A stretch of DNA of 64,000 nucleotides from UBA1563 sp041671545 (GTDB lineage Bacteria; Bacteroidota; Ignavibacteria; Ignavibacteriales; Ignavibacteriaceae). How positions within the stretch are numbered: position 1 is the stretch's first letter; every line of letters begins with the position of its first letter. Below, piece by piece: positions 1 through 8,162 of the stretch. The DNA is taken from contig JBAZBI010000018.1 of the NCBI GenBank assembly GCA_041671545.1, forward strand, positions 1-64,000, written 5' to 3'. The translations under genes and the position numbers were made by a program. The notes beneath the pieces are model-generated. The model did not search any database, was not told the origin of the DNA, and saw nothing but the letters and a program-made list of their open reading frames with translations.

Positions 1-1
1 T

Positions 2-1909
2 GCGGAAACTAATTTTATGGGTGTTTATGGCAAGACTTGCGCAGGATGTCATACTACAGGTTATGATGTTAACGCAAATAACGGAAATTTTGGATATACT
101 GCTCACGCAACCGGTTGGGATACTACATGGTATCAAGGAGCAACTGTTTCCGGTACTTCTTACTTAATTCCTTACGGCGATCAAACAAGATGGAATTTAC
201 TCGGTACAGCCCCGTATGCTACAGTTAAAACTACCGCAACGATTGGCTGCGAAAGCTGCCACGGCGCCGGAAATGACCACGCTGCAGCCGGTGACAAAAC
301 GAAAATCACAAAAAGTGTTGATGCCGGTGTTTGTTTATCATGCCATGACGCTCCAACACACCACATGGTTGGAACATATTGGAAAGAATCAAAACACTCA
401 ACCATGCCTTTAAGCGGTCATGAAGCGAACCGTACTCAATGCTATCCTTGCCATAGTGGTCAAGCCATTATTGACTTTGCTGCTAATCCAGCAGCTCCTG
501 TATATGATGTAACAAGAGGAAATGTCGCATCGATTTCTTGTTCAACTTGCCATGATCCTCATTCAGCAGATCATGAAAATCAATTAAGAATTGCTACAGT
601 TTCTGTTTTGAAAAACGGTTACACTCCTCCGGAAGGCTTTGGGGGAAAAGGCGCATTATGTATGACTTGCCATAGAGGTAGATATAATTCCACTACTCAA
701 GTTAACGGATACATGACGACTTTTGATACTCCCGGTGCCAAATATCCTTCAAGAATTTATCCTCATTACAGCCCGCAAGCTGATATGTTCTTAGGTCAAA
801 ATTCTTACGACTTTGGTGTTTTAACAATTCAAGGTGTTATGACTCATGAAGGTATTGAGAATGCTTGCGTTACCTGCCATATGCCATTAAGAACCTACAA
901 TGCTGATCACTCGATGAATATGGTTCAAAATGGTGTTGATAAAGTTACTGCTTGTAAATCTTGCCACGGCAATATTACTTCATTTGAAGATATTAAAGCC
1001 AGTTCAGATTATGACGGCAATGGTGTCGTCGAATCATCAAGAAAAGAAGTTGATGGCTTAGTTGCTAAATTAGGCGATCTCTTACCGAAGGATGAAACAG
1101 GTGCTGTTATTGAGTTAGCTAATACTGCAACAAGAGTTGCAGACTCAACAAAGATCGCAAATCTTACTACTAATCCTTATGGAAAAAGAGTATTCCCTGG
1201 AATCTGGAATTACTACTTTGTAGTTAACGATTTCAGCCATGGTGCTCACAATGCAAGATATACCGTTCAATTATTGAATAATACTATTCAATATGTTGTA
1301 ACAGGTGTTGTTCCGGTTGAATTAACATCATTCACAAGTTCTATAAGCAACGGTATTGTTACATTACAATGGCAGACCGCTACTGAAAAGAACAATAAAG
1401 GATTTGATGTTCAACGTAAGATCGGAACCAAATGGGAAACCATTAGTTTCTTAAATGGTAAAGGAACTACATCCGAAATCAGCAAATACAGCTATTCAGA
1501 TAATTTAGCTAAATTAAATGTAGCCGGAAATGTTTCTTACAGACTACGTCAGATCGATTTGGACGGAACAGTAACTTATACAAAAGAAGTTAGCGTAAGC
1601 TTTACATCTGCTCCTAAATCATTCAGTTTGTCTCAGAACTATCCGAACCCGTTCAACCCGTCAACGACAATTCGTTATGCGTTGCCGTTCGATAGCAATG
1701 TGAAGATCTCGATCTACAAAGTAACCGGTGAATTAGTAAAAGTTCTTGTAAGCGAAACCAAATCAGCTGGAACTTACGATGTAACAATGAACACCACTCG
1801 TGAAAATGTAGAATTCTCATCAGGTATTTACTTCTATCAAATAGAAGCCAATGCTATTGACGGATCAAGTACATTCAAACAAACAAAGAAGATGATCCTT
1901 CTGAAGTAA
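2..1909 (+). CDS. Multiheme c-type cytochrome with T9SS sorting domain, 5'-partial
   Basis: The frame is open from the window edge, so the N-terminus and any signal peptide are missing. At least eight CXXCH heme-binding motifs are visible: CAGCH, CESCH, CLSCH, CYPCH, CSTCH, CMTCH, CVTCH and CKSCH, all in the first half. A cytochrome-free stretch follows, then a fibronectin-like segment beginning PVELTSF, and finally a Por/T9SS type A sorting domain (NYPNPFNPST, ending KKMILLK). Multiheme cytochromes carry electrons or reduce substrates outside the cytoplasm. The sorting domain implies export across the outer membrane and attachment to the surface or release. An ATG at 17 exists but is probably internal. 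The substrate cannot be read from the sequence. Confidence 0.93.
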   Translation, partial: AETNFMGVYGKTCAGCHTTGYDVNANNGNFGYTAHATGWDTTWYQGATVSGTSYLIPYGDQTRWNLLGTAPYATVKTTATIGCESCHGAGNDHAAAGDKTKITKSVDAGVCLSCHDAPTHHMVGTYWKESKHSTMPLSGHEANRTQCYPCHSGQAIIDFAANPAAPVYDVTRGNVASISCSTCHDPHSADHENQLRIATVSVLKNGYTPPEGFGGKGALCMTCHRGRYNSTTQVNGYMTTFDTPGAKYPSRIYPHYSPQADMFLGQNSYDFGVLTIQGVMTHEGIENACVTCHMPLRTYNADHSMNMVQNGVDKVTACKSCHGNITSFEDIKASSDYDGNGVVESSRKEVDGLVAKLGDLLPKDETGAVIELANTATRVADSTKIANLTTNPYGKRVFPGIWNYYFVVNDFSHGAHNARYTVQLLNNTIQYVVTGVVPVELTSFTSSISNGIVTLQWQTATEKNNKGFDVQRKIGTKWETISFLNGKGTTSEISKYSYSDNLAKLNVAGNVSYRLRQIDLDGTVTYTKEVSVSFTSAPKSFSLSQNYPNPFNPSTTIRYALPFDSNVKISIYKVTGELVKVLVSETKSAGTYDVTMNTTRENVEFSSGIYFYQIEANAIDGSSTFKQTKKMILLK

Positions 1910-1941
1910 TTTCATCAGAGAGAAATAATCTTTCAACAAAG

Positions 1942-1970
1942 AAGAGCCGCCTTAGTGCGGCTCTTTTTTT
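1942..1970 (+). terminator. Rho-independent terminator of the cytochrome gene
   Basis: A 9-bp perfect stem (AAGAGCCGC / GCGGCTCTT) with a six-base loop is followed by a run of T, about 30 bases after the cytochrome stop codon. Confidence 0.9.
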
Positions 1971-2059
1971 GCACTGCAAGAAAGTGTGTAGTTTCGATAG
2001 AAATAATTAATTTAATGATGTAAAAAAATTGTTATTCATTTTTTCTAGGAGCGGATATA

Positions 2060-3028
2060 ATGAAATCTAATAAAATTGTTTTTGCCTTTTTCTTTATGCT
2101 TTGTGGTGCACTTCTGCCTCAACAAATGAAACAAGGAAGTCTTGTTATTTTACCTTTTTATGTAAAAGGGGTTGATCGAACAACTATATCTACCGCAGAA
2201 GAAATTCTTAGACTTGAGATGGAAAATCTGAGTTTAAAAAATATTTCACTCGCAAACAGCTCAATGCTTCCAAATGCCGACACCAATTGCACAAGCACCG
2301 ATTGTGCTGCAGAATTGGGAAAACAATTGAAAGCCAATCAGGTTGTTTCAGTCCAAATGTTAACCCTCGGACAAAAGATTATTATCCAATATTTTTTAAT
2401 CGATGTTGAACAAAAAACCGTTCTACTTGCCGATAAACTAACTTCCACTTCTGTTGAAGATCTTGATGTTGTAATGAAACGGATGGCGATCAGCATTACA
2501 AGTCTTGAGTCGGCAAAAAAATCCGCCGAGGTTGGAGCAATTACAGAAAGTGAATCGAAGCCTTTTTTTCTGAGGAACGGAAGAAGATTTAACAATTGGT
2601 CGTTCGGATATTTATATCCTCAAAATGGTTTCAGCACGGGAGATAAATCGTTTACAATGGACATGAAAATAGGGGCAGAAGTTGAAGATTTGGATTATGG
2701 TGTTCAGCTTTTTATTAGAGAAGGATTCGGTGCAAATATTTTCTCCTCCTATTTGTTCAGCCGGAAAGATGTTTGTCCATATATCGGAGCCGGTGTTGGA
2801 TTCCATTGGGTAACGATAGATGAATCGCAACCATATTTACAAATGCAAACATATCCGATTACAACTCCCAAGGAGAAAAAAGGAGACGGTTTTGAATTGC
2901 TTCTTAACACGGGTGTAAGATTATTTCACACCTATAATTTTAGAATAAACATAAATCTATCTTACGCTTATACCTTTAACGATCTGAAGAGCGAAGCGGT
3001 AGTGTTAACGCTGGGATTTATGTATTAA
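2060..3028 (+). CDS. Exported protein with a possible C-terminal outer-membrane barrel
   Basis: This 322-aa protein starts at an ATG preceded by a clear AGGAG ribosome site. Residues 1-20 form a signal peptide (hydrophobic FAFFFMLCGALL core). Residues about 25-150 look like the mixed alpha/beta domain of proteins that sense or assemble envelope machinery (TolB-N/CsgG-like in feel), with a C-T-S-T-D-C pair of cysteines near residue 76. The C-terminal half alternates polar and aromatic residues like a small porin-type barrel and ends in aromatic residues (LTLGFMY). No family is recognised with certainty. It lies 18 bp upstream of a lipoprotein gene on the same strand and may be co-transcribed with it. 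Confidence 0.75.
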   Translation: MKSNKIVFAFFFMLCGALLPQQMKQGSLVILPFYVKGVDRTTISTAEEILRLEMENLSLKNISLANSSMLPNADTNCTSTDCAAELGKQLKANQVVSVQMLTLGQKIIIQYFLIDVEQKTVLLADKLTSTSVEDLDVVMKRMAISITSLESAKKSAEVGAITESESKPFFLRNGRRFNNWSFGYLYPQNGFSTGDKSFTMDMKIGAEVEDLDYGVQLFIREGFGANIFSSYLFSRKDVCPYIGAGVGFHWVTIDESQPYLQMQTYPITTPKEKKGDGFELLLNTGVRLFHTYNFRININLSYAYTFNDLKSEAVVLTLGFMY

Positions 3029-3046
3029 CCGTTGTGAAATAAAAAG

Positions 3047-3838
3047 ATGATAGATGTTAAATTATCGTTTCTCTTAATAATATCAGTAATTCTATTTTCT
3101 TGCTCCTCAGTTGATGTTTCGAAAATATCACAAGAGGATTTATTAAATGTCGCCTACGAAAAAGAATCCGACGAATTGCTAAATATTTTTTTTGATAAAT
3201 GGCAAGCAGAAATTGTTCCTCGTGATACCATCGGATTAACTCAAGATGAAAAAACGGTCTATGAGATTTTCAATTGCATATATAATCCGATGGAGCCATA
3301 TTTTTATTCTCTAAACAAGCAGCGTGAAATGGAATATTCGGGGAGTCCGAAAAAAGAGGATAAAACGAATCTGTTTTTTATCGTTCAGAATAGGATAAAT
3401 TATTTAATTGCAGATTCTCTAACAAATATTTTCTATCTTGATACAGATTCGCTTGGGCGAAGAACAGGCGGAAGAATTGTCGATAAGTATAAAATTCTGG
3501 GAGATACGATTAAAAATTTTAGACCTCAACTTCCTTTTACCAAGAATACTGTTTATTCAAATCAAAAATATGAGAATATGTTAAGAAAATTTTTAAATGT
3601 TAAAGATTTTGATGATGCTATTAAAAGAGGAAAATTTTTAAGAAAAGTTGCTGATATTCGTCTGGGAGACTTTCCTATCTCGTATCCTTATATTACTGAA
3701 ATTCAAATAAACACTAAGAGGGATAAATCATTAATCCGTTTAAGTTTTGGAATAGATGACTTGTATGCATTATCAATTTATAATAAGGGTAGATGGATCA
3801 AAAAGGAATTTCTGACCCAACCGTTTTGGGGAGAATAA
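3047..3838 (+). CDS. Hypothetical lipoprotein
   Basis: The 263-aa product begins with a short hydrophobic segment ending in a lipobox (ILFSC, Cys about residue 19), so it is probably an envelope lipoprotein processed by signal peptidase II. The rest is rich in Asp, Lys and aromatic residues and has no motif I recognise. It follows the previous exported protein by 18 bp, suggesting an operon. The start is an ATG with only a weak upstream purine stretch. No T-tailed hairpin was seen in the 206 bp that follow, which hold only AT-rich sequence with short inverted repeats. Confidence 0.75.
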   Translation: MIDVKLSFLLIISVILFSCSSVDVSKISQEDLLNVAYEKESDELLNIFFDKWQAEIVPRDTIGLTQDEKTVYEIFNCIYNPMEPYFYSLNKQREMEYSGSPKKEDKTNLFFIVQNRINYLIADSLTNIFYLDTDSLGRRTGGRIVDKYKILGDTIKNFRPQLPFTKNTVYSNQKYENMLRKFLNVKDFDDAIKRGKFLRKVADIRLGDFPISYPYITEIQINTKRDKSLIRLSFGIDDLYALSIYNKGRWIKKEFLTQPFWGE

Positions 3839-4044
3839 AATAAAGTATAACTAACTCACCCCATTTTATTCTCTTTTGTGTTCCCCAAAATTTAATGGTA
3901 ATTTTGTTCAGTACATTAAAAAAATTGTTAGAAGAATTACCATAAAAACTGAACACTTCAGAATGAACTGATAAACATTTATGTCCCCTTTCATTTTTTC
4001 ACATCAGAACATCACACAAAAATATTTAACCTACAGGAGAGAGT

Positions 4045-5163
4045 ATGAGCAAGTATAAAATCGCTTGGCTGCCGGGCGATGGCATCGGGATAGAAGTCCT
4101 TGAAGCTGCAAAAATAGTTTTAGACAAATTAAATCTTGACGCAGAATATATTCACGGAGATATCGGCTGGGAATTTTGGTGCAAAGAAGGCGACGCTTTT
4201 CCGCAGCGTACCATCGATCTTCTAAATAATGTAAACGCTGCAATGTTCGGCGCAATTACATCGAAACCGGTAAAGACTGCCGAAGCAGAACTTGTTCCCG
4301 AATTAAAAGGAACCGGACTTATCTATCGTTCACCAATCGTCCGCATGCGTCAGTTGTTCAATCTATATATTTGTCTGCGTCCTTGTAAAGCATATCCGGG
4401 CAACCCGTTAAACTTTAAAGAGAATATTGACATTGTTGTCTTCAGAGAGAACACGGAAGATCTTTATTGCGGTGTTGAGTTCAACCCCGTTCCGCAAGAG
4501 TTAGCTGATGTTTTAACAAGACTTTCAAAACCATTTTCAGCATTCAGCAAAATGCCGTTGGATGAATACGCTGTTTCAACTAAGATCAACACGAAGAAGG
4601 GTTCTGAAAAAATAATCCGCGCCGCATTTGATTTTGCACGAAAGTTTAACAGAAAAAAAGTCACGGTTGTACATAAAGCTAATGTTGTTCGCGCGACCGA
4701 TGGATTGTTCCTTGATATTGCAAAAGAAGTTGCCAAAGATTATCCCGAAATTCAAATGGATGATGCTAACATTGATGCAATGACTATGTGGCTTTTGAAA
4801 AATCCTTTCAACTATGATGTGCTTGTTGCGCCAAATCTTTATGGCGATATTATTTCCGATCTTATTGCTCAAATGGTTGGCGGACTTGGCTTTGGCTGCT
4901 CGGGAAATATCGGCGAGAAATTAGCTGTGTTTGAACCTTCGCACGGTTCAGCACCAAAATATTCCGGGATGTATAAAGTAAATCCCATTGCAACCATTCT
5001 CGCTGCAAAGATGATGCTTGATTGGCTTGGCGAAAAAGAGATGGGCGACAAACTTGAAAAAGCGACCGCCGAAGTTATTGCCGAAGGAAAAATTAGAACG
5101 TATGATATGGGCGGAAGCAATAAAACGTTAGAAATTGCGGAAGCGATAGCGGAGAAGCTGTAA
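4045..5163 (+). CDS. Isocitrate/isopropylmalate dehydrogenase family enzyme
   Basis: This 372-aa protein is a beta-decarboxylating NAD(P)-dependent 2-hydroxyacid dehydrogenase. It has the N-terminal GDGIG motif (residues 11-15), a substrate-binding helix with Ser96 and Arg102, Arg112 in CLRP, Arg134 in FRENTED, the metal-binding aspartates of NLYGDIISD, and the cofactor loop EPSHGSAPKYSG. The FRENTED and CLRP segments look more like isocitrate dehydrogenase than LeuB. However, the position equivalent to E. coli Icd Asn115 is Ile (RSPIVRMR), so the side-chain carboxylate pocket is altered. It heads a run of genes for an HMG-CoA-lyase-type enzyme, a CoA transferase and a LeuCD-type hydratase, which suggests a dedicated 2-oxoacid route. 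The exact substrate (isocitrate, methylmalate or another) is not decided. Confidence 0.9.
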   Translation: MSKYKIAWLPGDGIGIEVLEAAKIVLDKLNLDAEYIHGDIGWEFWCKEGDAFPQRTIDLLNNVNAAMFGAITSKPVKTAEAELVPELKGTGLIYRSPIVRMRQLFNLYICLRPCKAYPGNPLNFKENIDIVVFRENTEDLYCGVEFNPVPQELADVLTRLSKPFSAFSKMPLDEYAVSTKINTKKGSEKIIRAAFDFARKFNRKKVTVVHKANVVRATDGLFLDIAKEVAKDYPEIQMDDANIDAMTMWLLKNPFNYDVLVAPNLYGDIISDLIAQMVGGLGFGCSGNIGEKLAVFEPSHGSAPKYSGMYKVNPIATILAAKMMLDWLGEKEMGDKLEKATAEVIAEGKIRTYDMGGSNKTLEIAEAIAEKL

Positions 5164-5189
5164 AAAGTAGTTTAGAAATAAGTGTGGAA

Positions 5190-5260
5190 GAATGGATGAA
5201 TGAAAAATGAATGGATGAATGATTTTAATTCCATTCAATCATGCATTCATTCAACCATTC
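5190..5260. repeat. GAATGG-rich imperfect palindrome
   Basis: The left arm at 5190-5204 and the right arm at 5246-5260 are complementary at 14 of 15 positions. The left motif GAATGGATGAATGA is repeated directly at 5210-5223. Related sequences lie at 9970-10049 and 48697-48793, all intergenic. It may act as a hairpin in the transcript between the dehydrogenase and the lyase genes. Confidence 0.7.
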
Positions 5261-5303
5261 CGATGGTTATTGTAAAAACTTTAATAATTGATGTTTATAG
5301 TTT

Positions 5304-6206
5304 ATGAATAATATAGTACTACACGAAGTCGGTATGCGCGACGGACTTCAAGCAGAAAATGAAGTAGTCGCAACCGATCAAAAAATAAAATGGATTAAAC
5401 AACTTGCCGAGACCGGCGTTGATATTATTCAAGTCGGTTCGTTTGTAAATCCAAAACGGATGCCGCAAATGGCGGACACAGATGAACTATTTAATTACTT
5501 TTCTAATCAAGAAAATAAGTTGAGCAACGTTACTCTTTCCGGTTTAGTCTTAAATGAAAAAGGTTTAGAGCGTGGAATGGCTTGCGGTGTTGAAATGTTT
5601 TGCATGGGCGTTTCTGCAAGTGAAACGCACTCTCAAAAAAACACCGGAATGTCAATCGCCGAAGCCACAGAACGAATTATTGCGATGGCAAAGGATGCAA
5701 TGAGTGCCGGAAAAAAAGTCCAAGTCGCGGTTCAGTCAGCATTTGGCTGCGGGTATGAAGGGAAAATTTCAGAAGAAAAAGTTCTTTCACTTGTTCAAAA
5801 GTTTTTTGAAAACGGTTTAAAAAATATTAGTCTTGCGGATACAGCAGGATACGCCATCCCCGATCAAGTGGAAAGATTATTTTCTTCAATCCACAAATTG
5901 GATGAACAAATTAAAACCACTTGTCATTTCCATAACACCTACGGACTCGGAATTGCAAACGCATACGCCGCATACAAATCAGGAGTAAAATATTTTGAAT
6001 CATCTTTTGCCGGCCTAGGCGGATGTCCTTTTACAGCAGTTGCAGCGGGTAATATCGCAACGGAAGATTTGGTTCATCTCTTTCAGAAAATGAATTTGCG
6101 GACTGATATTAAACTTGATAATCTGATTGCAATCTCCAAAGAAGCCACAGAGTATCTTAAACGTGAGCTTCCGGGAACGATTTATAAGACGGGAAGAATT
6201 CAGTAA
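5304..6206 (+). CDS. HMG-CoA lyase-family enzyme (DRE-TIM metallolyase)
   Basis: The 300-aa protein has the HMG-CoA lyase architecture: an EVGMRDGLQ motif (Arg12, Asp13), the metal-binding HFHNTYG motif (His208, His210), and the mobile-loop GLGGCPF with the lyase-specific cysteine (Cys241). That cysteine separates CoA-thioester lyases from LeuA/CimA-type synthases. The family cleaves 3-hydroxyacyl-CoAs such as HMG-CoA to acetyl-CoA plus a ketoacid. A Chloroflexus member is known to cleave (R)-citramalyl-CoA to acetyl-CoA and pyruvate. The neighbouring CaiB-type CoA transferase would make such a thioester. Start: ATG at 5304, without a strong ribosome site. The stop codon lies inside a 7-bp phased repeat. 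Confidence 0.9.
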   Translation: MNNIVLHEVGMRDGLQAENEVVATDQKIKWIKQLAETGVDIIQVGSFVNPKRMPQMADTDELFNYFSNQENKLSNVTLSGLVLNEKGLERGMACGVEMFCMGVSASETHSQKNTGMSIAEATERIIAMAKDAMSAGKKVQVAVQSAFGCGYEGKISEEKVLSLVQKFFENGLKNISLADTAGYAIPDQVERLFSSIHKLDEQIKTTCHFHNTYGLGIANAYAAYKSGVKYFESSFAGLGGCPFTAVAAGNIATEDLVHLFQKMNLRTDIKLDNLIAISKEATEYLKRELPGTIYKTGRIQ

Positions 6207-6221
6207 TCAGTGGGCAGTAGA
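6201..6221. repeat. Three 7-bp phased repeats CAGTNNN
   Basis: CAGTAAT, CAGTGGG and CAGTAGA follow each other without a gap. The last sense codon (CAG) and the stop (TAA) of the lyase gene are the first five bases of the array plus one. Confidence 0.6.
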
Positions 6222-6264
6222 AAAAATAGAATTGTAAATTATTCAAATCACTGAAAATAATAGT

Positions 6265-7458
6265 ATGAAATTATTAGATGGCATTAGAGTTTTAGATTTA
6301 ACCAACGTTCTTGCAGGACCTTTTGCAACGCTTCATTTAGCGCTTGCAGGTGCGGAGGTAATCAAAATTGAAAATCCGGTTGATGGTGACCTTGCACGGA
6401 AACTCGGCATTGTTACTGAATACAATAAGAAATTAATGGGGACAAGTTTTCTTGCGCAGAATGCGAATAAAAAATCTCTCACGCTTAATATGAAGTTTGA
6501 AGAAGGGAAAGAGATATTTCGCAAGCTCGTTAAAACTGCTGATGTGGTTGTTGAAAACTTTCGTCCCGGAGTTATGGCGCGACTTGGATTTTCTTATGAA
6601 AAACTTTGCGAGATAAATCCCAAAATTATTTATTGTGCAATATCCGGATTTGGACAAACCGGTCCGGATGCTTTCAAACCGGCGTACGATCAGATCATTC
6701 AAGGATTAAGCGGAGTGATGGCGGTAAACGGAGATGAGCGATTAAATCCGCTTCGCGCCGGGTTTCCCGTTTGCGATACAATCGGCGGAGTGAATGCCGC
6801 GTTTGCAATTATGGGAGCGTTATATTTCCGCGAGAAAACGGGCGAAGGACAATTTATTGATGTCGCGATGCTCGATTCAATTATGCCATACATGGGTTGG
6901 GTAGCCGCTAATCTTTTGATCGGCGGGCAACAGCCTGCGTTGATGGGAAACGATAATTTTACCGCGGCTCCATCCGGTACGTTTGTTACGAAAGACGGTT
7001 ACATCAACATTGCGGCGAACAAGCAAGAGCAATGGCACGACCTCTGCGATATTCTCGGCGTTTCGGAATTGAAAGAAGATGTGCGGTTCAAAGAAAGAGA
7101 CACGCGAAAGAAAAATCGGAAAGAACTTACTCCGTTAATTGAGGATAAGTTAAAAGAGAAAGAAACAAATTATTGGGCTGAAGTTCTGAATGCAAATGGA
7201 ATTCCTTCGGGGGAAATTTTATCACTCGAAGATGCGTTAAATCAACCACAGATAAAGCATAGAGAAACTCTGAAAACAATTAGCACTCCAGGGATTGGAG
7301 ATATTCCGCTGTTCAACCTTACGGCAAAGTTTAACAAAACAACCGCGGAAGTTGAAACGCCGCCGCCGACACTTGGGCAGCATACGGAACAATTGCTGAG
7401 TGAATTTGGTTATAGTGATGAAGAGATGAAATCTTTTAAAGAAAAAGGGATTGTGTGA
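6265..7458 (+). CDS. CaiB/BaiF family (class III) CoA transferase
   Basis: The 397-aa length and sequence fit class III CoA transferases, which move CoA from one carboxylate to another through an aspartyl intermediate. The N-terminal LLDGIRVLDLTNVLAGP block, the ENFRPGVMARLGF block and the catalytic aspartate region (RAGFPVCDTIGG, Asp171, matching Asp169 of the family) are all present, followed by TGEGQFIDVAMLDS. Acceptor and donor cannot be told from sequence. Next to an HMG-CoA-lyase-type enzyme, the likely role is to activate a hydroxy-dicarboxylate or tricarboxylate (for example citramalate, as succinyl-CoA:citramalate CoA-transferase does in Chloroflexus) before cleavage. It lies 58 bp downstream of the lyase gene. 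Confidence 0.9.
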   Translation: MKLLDGIRVLDLTNVLAGPFATLHLALAGAEVIKIENPVDGDLARKLGIVTEYNKKLMGTSFLAQNANKKSLTLNMKFEEGKEIFRKLVKTADVVVENFRPGVMARLGFSYEKLCEINPKIIYCAISGFGQTGPDAFKPAYDQIIQGLSGVMAVNGDERLNPLRAGFPVCDTIGGVNAAFAIMGALYFREKTGEGQFIDVAMLDSIMPYMGWVAANLLIGGQQPALMGNDNFTAAPSGTFVTKDGYINIAANKQEQWHDLCDILGVSELKEDVRFKERDTRKKNRKELTPLIEDKLKEKETNYWAEVLNANGIPSGEILSLEDALNQPQIKHRETLKTISTPGIGDIPLFNLTAKFNKTTAEVETPPPTLGQHTEQLLSEFGYSDEEMKSFKEKGIV

Positions 7459-7514
7459 TGTTAGCTGATACAATTATCTTTGAACACCTTATTTTTAAGT
7501 AAAAGAAGTTAAAC

Positions 7515-7817
7515 ATGGATGAACTAAACATTGAAACAATTACCGGCTTTTGTAGCTCCTGGAAAATAAAGGAGTTCTCACTTTTCGGTTCTTATCTGAG
7601 AGATGATTTTACTCCACAAAGTGATGTAGATATTCTAATTGATCTTCCCCAAAATCATGGTTTGGGTCTTTTTGAATTTGTTCGGATGAAAGAAGAATTA
7701 GAAAAAATACTTGGAAGAAAAGTAGACCTTTTGACAAAGAATTCTATTTTGAAAAGCAAAAATTCAATTCGACGGGACGAGATATTAAAATCTCATAAGG
7801 TTATATATGGATCGTGA
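7515..7817 (+). CDS. MNT-type nucleotidyltransferase, antitoxin of a MntA/HepT pair
   Basis: This 100-aa protein carries the minimal nucleotidyltransferase signature GSYLRDDFTPQSDVDILID: a GS followed by a DxD metal-binding pair. In the MntA/HepT systems studied, this enzyme inactivates the partner HEPN toxin by adding AMP to a tyrosine. The gene overlaps the downstream HEPN gene by 11 bp, the usual arrangement. Its position between the CoA transferase and the hydratase genes, all on the same strand, looks like insertion of an accessory module into a metabolic gene set. Confidence 0.88.
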   Translation: MDELNIETITGFCSSWKIKEFSLFGSYLRDDFTPQSDVDILIDLPQNHGLGLFEFVRMKEELEKILGRKVDLLTKNSILKSKNSIRRDEILKSHKVIYGS

Positions 7818-8139
7818 TCAATCTTATCTGCTTGATGTTTTTGAATCTTCCAAAATTATTTCATCATATCTCGACCAAAAGACAATCGAGGATTTTCTTG
7901 AAGATATTCAACTTCAAGATTCAGTTATCCGTCGCCTCGAAATAATTGGTGAAGCAACTGCAAGAATTTCAGTAGATACTCAAAATCTTTATCCTTCAAT
8001 TCCCTGGCACGAAATGAAAGGAATGCGAAATCTTTTAATTCATGAATACGATGAAATTGATACGGAGCTCGTATGGAAAACCGCTAAAGATGACATTCCT
8101 GTGCTCGTAATTCAATTAAGTAAAATATTGAACAAGTAA
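7807..8139 (+). CDS. HepT-like HEPN ribonuclease toxin (DUF86)
   Basis: The 110-aa all-helical protein has the HEPN active-site motif R-x4-H-x-Y in GMRNLLIHEYDEID. The arginine and histidine are the RNase residues, and the tyrosine is the one AMPylated by the MNT partner in characterised homologues. The ATG overlaps the end of the MNT gene, so translation is probably coupled. The gene ends 23 bp before the hydratase large-subunit gene. A selfish or defensive role is the default view. A role in regulating the flanking enzymes is possible but unsupported. Confidence 0.88.
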   Translation: MDRDQSYLLDVFESSKIISSYLDQKTIEDFLEDIQLQDSVIRRLEIIGEATARISVDTQNLYPSIPWHEMKGMRNLLIHEYDEIDTELVWKTAKDDIPVLVIQLSKILNK

Positions 8140-8162
8140 GAAATTATTGGAGATATAAATTT

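Noticed and set aside
3896..3953. Inverted repeat ATGGTAATT/AATTACCAT with GTTCAGT/ACTGAAC as a regulatory hairpin
   Set aside because: The arms are not nested, so they cannot form one extended stem; probably chance in AT-rich sequence.
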